Source of the DNA: Sarocladium kiliense
Lineage: Eukaryota; Ascomycota; Sordariomycetes; Hypocreales; Sarocladiaceae
Assembly (NCBI GenBank): GCA_030734395.1
Contig: JAUZTG010000044.1
Location: 1,550,001-1,614,000, forward strand
DNA length: 64,000 nucleotides
Direction of reading: 5' to 3'
A program made the translations under genes and the position numbers. Shown here in pieces: positions 1 to 10,977 of the stretch. Positions within the stretch are counted from its first letter, which is position 1. Each line of letters opens with the position of its first letter. Below the pieces are notes generated by a model that was given only the letters and a program-made list of their open reading frames with translations, was not told the origin of the DNA and did not search any database.

Positions 1-1329
1 TCGCCGTAACCGGGTGGTGCGATGGCGCCGGAGTCGCTGGGCTGTGCACCGCCGCCGGGGTTCTGAGAGACAAGGTTGCCTTGCTCATCGAGCGGCATAT
101 TGGGGGAGATGAAGATGGAAACTGGGAGTGTTGCACGAAGCTAGGATTATGTTAGTAATTGTCAGTCAGAGCTGTGAGCAGTGGGTGAACATACCTCGGA
201 AATATGTCCGTCAGGGTTCTTGAGCGCCACAGTGAGCTTGATCTTATGGCGGACCTTGATACCATGGTGGTTCAGATCCTGTACGCACTGGCGCAGCTTT
301 CGTGGCAAGTTCAATTGCTTGGTCAAAGCCCAACCATCCTGGCCAGTGTCCTCAATCATGTCACTCCAGTGGTCCTCTCGCGTGACGTCAAAGCGCCATA
401 CTGACACCTCACGCTCCGTCCTGTGTTCGCGCATAGTAATTCCTGCAGGCCCTTGGACCATGCAGTCGCGAACTTCAATCAGTTTGGCTGTGACCTCGCC
501 GAGCTCGAGTCCCTTGAGTAGTGGTGTGAAGCGCATCTCCATGGTGATGAAGCCACCAAAGACTACGGCCTTCTGGGGGATGACAATGGAATAGTCGACC
601 TTGTTGGGCCAGATGTTCTCAACGCTCATCGCATGGAGGAACTCCAGTGCGCCCGGCTCAAGGGTTCGAATGATGCGGAGGTGCTTGTAGCTATGAAGGT
701 CGTAGGCGAGCTTGCCGCGGCCGATCGTAGACTTGAGCTTATAGGTGATGGAGGCTTCGGGGATGCCTTCGACGGACTCGGCCGTGTCGCCAGGAAGCAT
801 ATATTCGAATGGATACTCGTAGTTGCCGGCGGGTAGGGTCATGGACTTGCCATGAGTTCCGACGAAGGGCGACCATCGGTGGTCAAGAATTGCGACACTT
901 TTGTCGACTTTTTGACCCGAGACACCCGGGGTGCTGGCTCTCTGGTCAGCCCAGCTGAAGAAGGGAAATTGTAAGAAAATGAACACAAGACTTAAGGGGA
1001 GATTTGTCGGACTGAATGGGGTAGATGATTATACGTACTTGAGGCGAAGGGTTCCAGTTAAACGCAAGCGAATGTCCTCCATGCGCAGAGGCGCAGAGAG
1101 ACAGAGAACAATTACACCCTTAAGCAGCTGGCCGGAGGATTCATGATCGTTGCCGCGAAATACAATAAAGTCGTTTTCCAGTCTGCGAAGCGCAACGGTC
1201 AGTCAGGCGGTCGATGGAACGAGGGTGCAGACGGTGAATGGCGCTGCTACCAGAGCGAACGTACCTGATGTCAAAGAGGGTAACGCTGCTGCGACCAGAG
1301 ACGGACGAGAATGGGTTAAACGACGGCAT
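1..1329 (-). CDS. creD: CreD-type arrestin, C-terminus cut by window edge
   Basis: Alpha-arrestin adaptor that in Aspergillus links the HECT ubiquitin ligase HulA to membrane transporters and takes part in carbon catabolite repression. I join exons 1329-1265, 1182-1039, 954-195 and 140-<1, which keep phase and give 369 visible residues. Exon 1 starts MPSFNPFSSVSG. The join to exon 2 gives DIRLENDFIVFRG, the start of the arrestin N domain. Exon 3 carries the LEPGALEFLHAMSVENIWPNK block and KVRHKIKLTVALKNPDGHISE. The join to exon 4 (acceptor TAG at 143-141, with an ACTAAC branch site upstream) gives ELRATLPVSIFISPNMP, the hallmark of the arrestin C domain in CreD. The C-terminal tail with the expected PY motifs lies outside the window. 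The next gene upstream on the same strand is creC, from the same regulatory network. The family is certain; orthology to CreD rather than another alpha-arrestin is likely. Confidence 0.85.
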
Positions 1330-2054
1330 TGCTCATCGAATCCGGGGCGGGGAGCCGCCGGTGGTGGTGTTGGATTTGTCGTTCAATTACGGGCCAGCCC
1401 CAGTAGAAGTTACTGAGGATGGATGAGTACGGCGTTTGGGACGGCGAGGATCGGGTGGTGGTTAGTCGAAGACGAGCAAATGGATCTCACGATCGACTGT
1501 TGGCTGGCTGGCTAAATTGGGTGCAGTAGGTTGAAAGGGGAAGAAGCACGATGGGCAGGTTGGAGAAGCGAAAAGGTAACCGCAAGGCGAACGGAGCGAG
1601 TCGGGAGAAGATGATCACCAGGGCCTACGACTGTGGTGCTGGACTAGTAATTGCTAGTAATTGTGAGGTAACCTGGGTACGGCGGCCCAAAAGTTGCAAC
1701 AGAAGATAAGGCGAGGGACCCTGCGTCAGCCAAACACAGACAAACACTGGCGTTCGGAGGAGGCGTGTCTGGGTGTCAAAGACAGGGGGCGTGTGAGTGG
1801 AAGTGGGATGGTGGGATGTGGTGGAATGATGGAATGACCCAATGCGGACTGTCTTGCGCTGACGATGCAAGCCGTTGCTTATCCGATTCTCTGGATCCAG
1901 CTGTGTTGTACGGTACCTACATACGGTAGCATGCAGTGCCATAATTACAGTGCTACCATAACGTGGATAAAAGCTCTTGGTCGAAAACGTTCTTTTGAGA
2001 GAAAGACGCTCGCGATGCCGAGGCGCAGCCACCGATGTGCGGCCATCCCATCAC

Positions 2055-2083
2055 GGCAGTGGCAGTGGTAGTGGCAGTGGCAG
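2055..2083. repeat. Hexanucleotide microsatellite (GGCAGT)x5, imperfect
   Basis: About five copies of GGCAGT, the third reading GGTAGT. It lies in the non-coding spacer upstream of creD. Confidence 0.85.
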
Positions 2084-4671
2084 AGCAGAGCCCTACAAAC
2101 AGTGCAAAGGCAGGCTTCGGTGTCGGCTCAGGGGCGTGGCTAGAGTAGCGAGCGCCCAGGCTCTACTCCTCGGGTAAGGTATGTGCCAGCGAGTAGTTTC
2201 ACACAGTTAGAAGACCCAGCAATACAAGTGTCACGATAACGAGTCGTGAAAGGAGGCACGGAAAGCGGGTTCGTAGTGGATACTGAGATTTGCAGAAAGT
2301 GGGTGGGTGTTTGCGAGAAGGTTAATGGATGACGACAAAGGCGTGATTGCCGCGGGCATAGACCGGAGCATCATCGGGTTACGAGCGAGCAGAAAAATCG
2401 GGCATCGTGCAGTTAAACGGTTTTGGCGAAACGGCGGGCGCGATGCGAAAAGATTGTGAGTTTCGGGGATCTAGCCGGGCAGGTTGTTAGTGTTGTAATT
2501 GCTGACCGAGTGCCAGCAAATAACGAGAGCGGCCATGAAGCGAGAAGTCGGAAAAATCCTTTTGCTGGTGCAGCAAAGTGAGGCTGGACATGGGCGGATG
2601 GGTATTTCCTGCATTAATCACTCAGGCCAGCGGTGAGCGCAAAGTGTCTACCTCATGCGGCAATTTGTTGTGCAAGGAGTTGAGCACGTTGAGGAAGCAA
2701 GAATCAAATGGCCAAGACAGCAAAGTCGTTCGTCAGCTCGTGGCAAACGGCAGGCGCATCATCTCGACCAGCGTGCGCACCTTCCTGCTTATTATCGCCA
2801 GCACCTGCAGCTGCTGCAGTTGACAGCCCATGCCACATGCCCATCCTTATCGCCAATCAATCCTCAGCAATGCCTCCAAGCCAATACATGCAGCATCCAT
2901 CTGCATCCAGGCAGCCATCAATTCTTCCTCTCATCGAGAATCAGGTCCTTGGCCATCGTTCATTCAATCTGCACGGGTCACGGAAAAAAGCCGCCTCCAT
3001 GACTCAGTACTTTGCCAGGACTGGCCAGCGCTCAACCTTCTTTTTTGCTTCCATTGACCCTGCCAAGGGCAAGCACGCAACTCACTGTTCATAGCCGTCA
3101 GAGGGTGTACCCCTATCATCAGCCACCGACGGGCGCCACGCCGCACTCTCTTTCGTGGCTGCGCGCGTGCGGCTCCAGTCAATTGCTAGGTCCGAACGTG
3201 AACTCTACTCAGCATGCGAAAGACGAAACGAACGCCAGGCCATTGCTTATTCTTACAGATGGCTGGCTGAGAAGAGACCAGCCTGCAAGAAAAAGCAAGA
3301 AATATTATCAGCCCGTCCCACTTGTAGCAGACACCGGGGGCTGTCCCCTCTACTGATCCGGGCAAATCACTCCTGCCAAATCTTCACGCCCCTGCAGCAC
3401 ACCATCTCGCTCTTGTTTGACAGCAAGTGTGTGTGGTATCGAACATGTGAGCGGCGAGTGCCTTGCTTTGACATCCCTCCCACGTGTGATCTCTGTTGAG
3501 GCTCCCTATCCCTTGACACCCACTCTTCGTTCCGAGCCTTACCGACAAAGCCATCGTATCGTCGCCCGTCCCACTATCAAAGGGCAGTGCTCCACCTGCG
3601 GTTACCTATCTGGACCCTCACCTGGGAACTACCGGTATCGAAAGCTTGGAAGTGAACTTGAGACAACTCGCCTCAGATACGCATGTTGCGGCAGGACCAC
3701 ATATTTATTCATGACATGGGCCTTTCAAGTTTCGCGCATGGAGCTGTGTCTTGCCACAGGGCTCTGATCAGCACAGCCTACTCCATCCAGACTGTTCGGT
3801 CTCTCACACCGAGATACACCGACAGGAGGCAAGACTCTGAGCAATTTGAAACTCTCAGCCCAAGCCCAGCGGCCCGACCAGTCCCACGGATCAATCCGGT
3901 AGTTGTGCGACCCAGCCAGCGATCAAACAACCCTGTGATCAGTAAGATATATTATGGGTTCATACAGTCCCCTATCAAAGCCAAATTCTCTCACCTCAGC
4001 CCAACCAATTTGACCACTCCCTCTGATCCCTGCACTATGGACTGCATCTATCGATAGCCTCAGGCACCTCGTTGGCTACCGGGCCGCACAGATCCATAAC
4101 TCAAGCAACTAGCTTCCAAGCTTCAGATACCATACCCATTTATATTCGTTGGTCCTTGGGTTGCGGCTCTAAGAATAAAAAAGCCTCCTACAGAAAAGAG
4201 CCGCCCGAAATCTCCGAGACCCAACCTGGCTGGTACGATGGGTCCACAGCGGCGGGCTGGCGGGCGGCCGTTTCGACAGGGTGGGAGGGGCTGATAAGAT
4301 CTGAGGCAAGGGTGTGTGTGATTTGGCTGTCGTCATTGGCATAGAGGTGGGATAGAGGGCCGCGTGTGAGGGTCCAGGATGGTATCGAAGTGGATTTTCA
4401 TGTGAAACCATGATGTTGACATCGAGCCATTTAGCTGACAGCTCTGTTGAACCTGTGATGAGTATCGACGATTGTTGTGGTATTTGCTTAGCTTGAAGTC
4501 CGTTCGACTCTGGTTATCTCATGGCATCCTTCCCCTCGATGTGATCCTCAAGACCATTATGGAGCATTGGAAACGAACGTGCCTGGGTGCTGTGACGAGA
4601 TGGCGAAGTATATACCTTTGTCAATATTCATAATGCAGACGACAACAAAAGTAGCCAGTGCTGCTCCACCC

Positions 4672-4675
4672 AAAA

Positions 4676-4698
<23 letters not shown>
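4672..4698. repeat. Homopolymer A27 tract
   Basis: Twenty-seven consecutive A on the plus strand, followed by a further A/G-rich stretch. It lies about 190 bases beyond the creC stop codon, so it reads as a T tract in the direction of creC transcription. No target-site duplication or reverse-transcriptase-derived sequence was seen beside it. Confidence 0.9.
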
Positions 4699-4708
<10 letters not shown>

Positions 4709-4887
4709 ACGAGAGCAAGAAAAAACGATACAACGAGTAGAACCCCCAGCAATGGGCAAAATCGCACAACAAACAGCAATGCTTCCTGATAGGGAAAACA
4801 CTTTCCCGCACAGGAACGATAAGATGCTCGCTAAGTTACTCCGCGTAAACATGAATCCCAAGTAAAGTCCTTCTTGGCTGTGGAAGA

Positions 4888-7170
4888 CTATGATGTCGTC
4901 TTATTGTGCTCGGCGCCAGGGCGAAGCCAGGTCCTGATGTGTCCTACAGGGGTCGATCGTTAGCCTATCAGGTCTCGTAAAGATGACATTATAGGGAGCA
5001 CCGTACCAGACTTGCAGCTCGTCATGATAGCGTCCTCGGTGAACGCAAGCCAGTGCGCGGGGTGTGTGTCGACACTCTTGTTCTGCAGAGTTATGTCAGT
5101 TGATGCTGCGGAACACTGTGTAGTGGAGAGTATGAAGACTTACCAGCACCGGAGGTAACATGGGGATCCTTGCGCGAGGCTCAACGGGGTGCTTGACCAT
5201 CTCATCGCCGATCTCAGTGTCAAGACTTTCATTTGACTTCATCCGACCATTGGATGCTTGGCCTGACTCGGCACGCTGCAATGCGAGCGGTGATGATACA
5301 GATCCTCTTTGTGCGGTCGATTGCTAGAAGATTTATGTCAGAACCAATGCTCCCCGACCGTGCATTCTCTCAGAAATGAGCTTCTAGTCAAGACTTACTG
5401 CTCTGGGTCGGTGCAGCATTCCTACGCCAAAGTCCCACAGGCAAAGCCTTCCATCTTCACCGACGCTGCCAAAGCGGTAATTTCTGTCATCACATCGCCA
5501 GGGATCGAAAGCGACGTCTGACACGAACGAGTGATGGCCTTGGCATCTTGCGACCAGGGCAGAGTCGACCATAGACCAGATCGAAATCAGGTCATCCTGA
5601 CCACCCGTAAGGACGTATTTGGCATCTGGGGACCAGCAGACGCAAGAGAGACCACCATAATAAGAGTGATAGAGGTCGAGAAGCCTAAGAGAAGAACCAT
5701 GTCAGTGGCATATCAGGGCGGCGTTAGTGGTGAGGACTACATACTCTTCCTTCAAGTAGTCAATGATTCGGAGCGTTCCATCTTCACAGACCACAGCCAG
5801 GTGACGACGGTCCGGAGAGAATGAGAATGAGTTGATCCGCTGGTTTGAGAGCTTCCACGCCGCAACGGGATTCATCTTCTGGTTCTTTGAATGCACCGAT
5901 TTGTTGATGAGAATCGCGTGGTCGTGGCTGCTTTGACCCTCAGGCACCGTCTCACTGCCATTAGTCTGCTCATCCTCCGGAACGAAGGGTGCATCGTCCT
6001 TCTCCTTGTCATAGACCACAAGCGAGCCGTCCATATGCCCTGCGAGGAACAGATTCTCTGAGCCCGGGATCCATTTAATCTTAGAGACGGGTGTGCTATT
6101 GATAACGCCCTATATAGACGTCAGTTGCAGTCAGCTGAGAGCCGTGAGCATATGACTTCTTACATTCTTGTTCAGACGGGTGTATCGCTGTGAGATGGGC
6201 TCCCACCAGATAACTTCTCCTGTTGAGAAGCCCATAATGACGTCAATATGTGCGGGACTTTTTGTGACGAGATTCACATCATGACAAAGACAGTGCGCCT
6301 TGGTGAAGAGGATCTTGGTCAGGTAGTCTTGCTGCAGAGCTGTTAGCATAACCATCCGCCAGAATAACGAGGATGCTGTGTACCTTGGTCGAAGAGGACA
6401 GGTCGAGCCATTGGAAAGCACGGTTAATATTGGCAAACACGAACAGGCCTTCGTTGGATCGTTCAGCTAGCTTCCGGGCCAGACTCTCGTTGACTATAAC
6501 TCTCGAGATGAACGAAGAGTTGCTCTTGGTCATGTTGTTCTTGGGCTTCTTCTTCTTGCTAGCGTCCTTGGCCGTGCTTTGAGACAGCAGCGCATTGCCC
6601 TCGCCAAATGCCGGTGCCGAACCAAGTGTCACTGATGTTGGTGGCTCGCTTGTTGACGTTCCGCGGCCATCCTCGCTGCTCATGCCGCCCTCGGTCGAGT
6701 AACGGTCCTTCCCAGACTGGTCTGTGATGCTGGCGCTACTACCTGCGAGAGTCGCATCGGAGAAACCCTTGAAGGTGAAGGCAGGAATGCCGCGGTCCTC
6801 GATCTTAAGGAGAGAAAGCTTCGTACCGGCAGTAGCCGCTTGTGGGGTGGTCGCGAGGGGATTGGGGTTGACGACGGGGGCTTCTGAGGGGTGAGGAGGC
6901 GGCGTCGCGAGATGCAAGTCTTCCTTTAGTACGTATTGACCTAATGATGAAGTATTAGCATGCCGTACCATTCGAGCCAATCGCGGTCCATCTGACGGGT
7001 TCGCGCATACCTTCACCGACGAGGAACTGCCATTCTGGGCCTTCGGGGTTGGAGATGGTGTTGTTGGTCTCAATCATGGGAACGACATGGCCCATGCCGG
7101 CACCATACTGGCCGGAGGGATACCGCGGCGGGGGCGGGAGCACGCTGGAGAAGAGTTCAGTAGAGAACAT
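4888..7170 (-). CDS. creC: CreC WD40 protein, partner of deubiquitinase CreB
   Basis: WD40 scaffold that in Aspergillus binds and stabilises the deubiquitinase CreB, opposing the HulA/CreD ubiquitination arm of carbon catabolite repression. Eight exons: 7170-7011, 6940-6384, 6331-6164, 6109-5745, 5684-5399, 5323-5144, 5082-5007 and 4943-4888. All joins keep phase and give 615 residues, close to the family size. Family-specific blocks: YVLKEDLHLATPPPHPSEAP near the N-terminus, the basic KKKKPKNN segment before the propeller, FANINRAFQWLDLSS, the WD repeat FSPDRRHLAVVCEDGTLRI, SVGEDGRLCLWDFGVGMLH, and a last repeat ending GHIRTWLR. Proline-rich and serine-rich linkers separate the N-terminus from the propeller. 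creD follows on the same strand. The exon joins are my own reading; the family is beyond reasonable doubt. Confidence 0.93.
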
Positions 7171-8574
7171 TGCGTATAACTGGCGCGTATCTTGCAGAGA
7201 GTGCTGGGGATCTGCTAGATCTGGCGACGTTAAGGACTCGAGGGGATAACGTACAACATGCTTGCGACGGGTACGGTCTGCGGTGTGACCTAGTGGGGGC
7301 TTTATCGGGTCGAAGGCGTGCTGCAGATAAGCGCAGAGGATTGCGACAGGGGGTTCGGTGATGCTGTCGAAGGGGAATTGAACTCGAGTACGAGATGAGG
7401 CGAAGATTGTCTGTTATAAGGGTGTGTGACGAAGAAGAAAAGGTCGCGTTCCGTAGATCGGGGATAGCGGTCGAGTCTTGGGATAGCCGAACAAGGTTGG
7501 AGGAAGGCAGGGGAGGCCGGGAGCAAGTGTCAGATGAGAGCAGAGGGACAGCGCGGTCGAATTGAGCCTGGAAAATAGCGGAAACTGAGCTGCAGATTGG
7601 TGACTGGGGTTCAAGGCGGAAGAAGGAAGCAGCCAATGTTGAAGTTGGTTGGGGAGGGTCGAGGTCGAGGGCAGGCAGAGGCTGGACTGGGCTGGACTCG
7701 GGGAACTGGCGGTTGGCGGCAGCGTCGTGGGCGGGGGGTGAGTGTGGGGTAACAGCCATTCGCTGCAAGCCCGTTTAAAGTCGTCGTAGTGGGTGCGAAA
7801 TGTGAGCACTGACAGCTCAGGGCTCGCTTAAGGTCAGTTGAGCCTGGTTAGCTGAAGAAAGTAAAGCAGCAAGCACAGCCGAACCTGGGACTGGCGACGA
7901 CACAGCGAATTGTGTGCAGGATTGACACGTGACATGATCAGGTTGTGAGGGAAGGCGGAAGCCATGGGAAGGAGCGGACAATGAAGCCGTGATGGAGCTC
8001 AACATCCTCCGAAAGAGTGGAAAGGAAGTGCTGCCTCAGGTCAACATCCACCAGCCCAGACAGTCAGCTACCACTATACTAGCAGTGTACTCGTCTACCA
8101 GCAATCCCTTAGCTGACCGAAGCTGGGTTTAAAGCAGAGATCCTGTAGGTCGCTTCATGCCACTTCTCTGGAGTGAGAACTATATCACCTCTGTTATGCA
8201 TGTCGTTGTCCAGTATGTACCCTACGAGAGTGGGTGTCCAGTACCAAAGGGACTGCAGCTTCATTCGATGCCAGCACAGCGGATCCGCATATTGTTGGAG
8301 ATGTTAGCATCCATGTATCCCCACACCAGTTTTCGCCGCACGGATACTTTCTGCTCATCCCACCTGCTCCACCAGAGCTCTGCCCATCGCGCGTTTGTCC
8401 AGCTCCTCCACGCGCCCAGATCACCACCTCCTCACTCCTCCACCTCCTCCACCTTTACCTTGTTCCCCGACCTTCCCGGTGAACGCTACGTCAGGGTCCT
8501 CGTTCACCCTTCAAAGGCGATGGCATCATAAGTTCATAGTCTCAAGGACCCGTTCTCTCAGCCAGCCAGCCAGG
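7171..8574. promoter_or_regulatory. Divergent promoter region of creC (-) and GEM1 (+)
   Basis: 1.4 kb between the two start codons. Open frames on the minus strand between 7.2 and 7.8 kb are proline/serine-rich readings of low-complexity leader sequence, not genes. About 8424-8470 is a pyrimidine-rich CTCC/CACC run typical of fungal core promoters, 100-150 bases before the GEM1 start. No specific factor site is claimed. Confidence 0.5.
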
Positions 8575-10515
8575 ATGACTACCGGTTTGTCCAAATGCCC
8601 CCTCTTGAAACAGACCCCCGTCCGCTAACCCGATCCTCCAGTCCGCATCTGCGTCTGCGGCGACGAGAGTACCGGCAAATCCTCCCTCATTGCCGCTCTC
8701 GTCAAGGACCAGTTCATCTCCAGCAAGATCCAGCCTGTTCTTCCTCAGATCACCATTCCTCCTAGCATCGGCACTCCTGAAAATGTTACCACCGCCATCG
8801 TCGATACCTCCGCTCGCCCTCAAGATCGCACGACCTTGCGCAAGGAAATCCGAAAGTCCAACGTCATTCTCCTCGTCTACGCCGACCACTACAGCTATGA
8901 GCGCGTCGCCCTCTTCTGGATGCCCTATTTCCGTTCCCTCGGCGTCAATGTCCCTGTTGTCCTGTGTGCAAATAAGGCTGACCTTGCCGGCCAGGGTACC
9001 ACGCCCCAAGTCGTCGAGGAGGAGATGCTCCCGGTCATGGCCGAATTCCGCGAGATCGACTCGTGCATTCGCACAAGTGCCCGAGAGCATCGCAATGTCA
9101 ATGAGGTCTTTTTTCTCTGCCAGAAAGCCGTCACACATCCTATCGCACCTTTATTCGACTACAAGGAGGGACGCCTGAAACCGGCTTGCGTTGACGCGCT
9201 CAAGCGTATCTTCTACCTTTGCGACAAAGACCAGGACGGATATCTCAACGACGACGAAATGCGCGAATTCCAGTCAAAATGCTTCGATAAACCTTTGACG
9301 GCAGACGATCTCGAGAACATCAAGGCGTCCATCTCCAAGTCACACAGCAGCTCAGACCTCAACAAGGGCATCGACCAGCGCGGCTTCCTGCAGCTAAACA
9401 AGATATATGCTGAGAAGGGCCGTCATGAGACGATATGGATCATCCTGCGCAAGTATCACTATACAGATAGCTTGAGCCTCGAGGACAAGTTCATCCATCC
9501 CAAGCTAGACGTTCCCGAATACTGCTCTGCGGAGCTCAGTCCCGCCGGCTACCGCTTCTTCGTCGACCTCTTCCTCCTGTTCGATAAAGACAACGATGGC
9601 GGCCTCAATGATGAGGAACTCGATGCCTTGTTTGCGCCGACCCCTGGACTGCCGGCATTTTGGGTCGATTCATCCTTCCCGTCCTCGACAGTCAGAAATG
9701 AAGCTGGGTATGTCACGTTGCAAGGCTGGCTTGCTCAGTGGAGTATGACCACCTTCTTGGAGCCCAAGACCACCATCGAGTACCTCGCCTATCTGGGTTT
9801 TGAGCCCGCAAATCCCAAGGACACCATCACCTCCGCCATCAAGATCACAAAGTCCAGGAAGAGGCGGCGCCGACCCGGTCGTGTCGAGCGCAACGTAGTC
9901 CTTTGCTATATGCTTGGCGGTGGAGGCGCAGGCAAGTCGTCTCTTCTCGATGCCTTCCTCAATCGTCCATTCGAACCCCTTCACCGTCCGACCATCAAAC
10001 CTCGTCGCGCCGTCAATAGCGTCGAACTTCCCGGTGGGCGTCAGGTGTACCTTATCTTGGAAGAGCTGGGGGAGCTGGAACCAGCCATTCTCGAGAATCA
10101 GGCAAAGCTCGATGCCTGCGATCTGATCTGCTACACATACGACTCATCCGACCCAGACTCATTCTCCCACATCGTCGATATGCGCGCCAAGCACCCACAT
10201 CTCGATGACCTCCCAGCCATCTACACAGCTCTCAAGGCCGACAAGGACAAGACCAATCAACGCAGCGAGCTCCAACCGGATGAGTATACCTCTTCGCTAA
10301 ACATGAGCCACCCATTGCACGTCAGTGTAACGTGGAACAGCATCAGCGAACTGTTCGTTGCGCTCGCCGAAGCAGCCACGAATCCAAGCACAGCGTTTCC
10401 AAAGAGCGAGGAAGATGCACCTGATAGGACAGGACTGTATATGGCGCTCGGAGCAACGGCATGTGCAGCTGTGGCGGCAATCATGATCTGGCGGCGGTCC
10501 ACAAACTCTGCGTGA
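8575..10515 (+). CDS. gem1: Mitochondrial Rho GTPase Gem1/Miro
   Basis: Outer-membrane GTPase of mitochondria that controls organelle morphology and inheritance and belongs to the ER-mitochondria contact machinery in yeast. Exon 1 is only 10 bases (8575-8584, ATG ACT ACC G), followed by a 57-base intron (GTTTGT donor, CCAG acceptor) and exon 2 8642-10515. The 627-residue product starts MTTVRICVCGDESTGKSS, which places the first P-loop at about residues 9-17. EF-hands follow at about 197 (DKDQDGYLNDDE) and 317 (DKDNDGGLNDEE), a second GTPase P-loop at about 428 (GGGGAGKSSLLDAF), and a C-terminal tail anchor (ALGATACAAVAAIMIW plus RR). Order and length match Gem1 exactly. Without the micro-exon the first P-loop would be lost, which supports the start chosen. 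Confidence 0.95.
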
Positions 10516-10977
10516 TGCTGTCCTCGTCTCTTTCCAACTCCTTCGATTCCCCTCTTTGGGACTCTTTTTGCTCATGTAGATCAGACGGTACTATACCTCT
10601 GATCATATTAATATCTTTGGCGGAAGGCGGCAGCATGCATCGGGCTGGGAAAGTGACGACGACGCTCGTCCTACATGGGCATGGCCATATGTTGTCTTTT
10701 TTTCGAATGGCCTGCCTCGTTTTATGATACCCAACTCCATCATTACTATCCTAGTGTACCATCATACAGATAATGGCACGGGGAACGATTCTTCATCCTT
10801 TTTTATATTTTGGCATATTACATAGCATAGTAATCGGTATACTTCATGATCTTCGTCTCTTATATTTCAACCCCTGAGCTATACACAACTTGCGTCATGA
10901 TCGCCCGTTGTGGCACCATTTGATTCTAGTAGAATGCACCTTCCAGGTCATACCAAAGTCCAAGGAAACACTGAAGT
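10516..10977. other. Convergent 3' region of gem1 and abd1
   Basis: 462 bases between two convergent stop codons. It is A/T-rich and has no open frame of note. It presumably holds both 3' UTRs. Confidence 0.6.

Larger units (their letters stand above)
1330..4887. other. 3.6 kb spacer between creD and creC, no gene seen
   Basis: It holds the promoter and leader of creD (1330 upward) and the 3' region of creC (4887 downward). Several plus-strand open frames of 80-128 codons between 2.7 and 4.3 kb overlap one another in different frames and show no domain, signal peptide or consistent splice joins, so I do not call them genes. Two simple repeats inside it are listed separately. Confidence 0.6.

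Noticed and set aside
2708..4344. Chain of overlapping plus-strand frames of 90-128 codons
   Set aside because: They overlap one another in different phases, have low-complexity composition and show no domain or splice logic that joins them. Chance openness in stop-poor sequence explains them.
4480..4520. GTTCGACTC, resembling a tRNA B box
   Set aside because: No matching A box at the right distance and no cloverleaf stems could be drawn.
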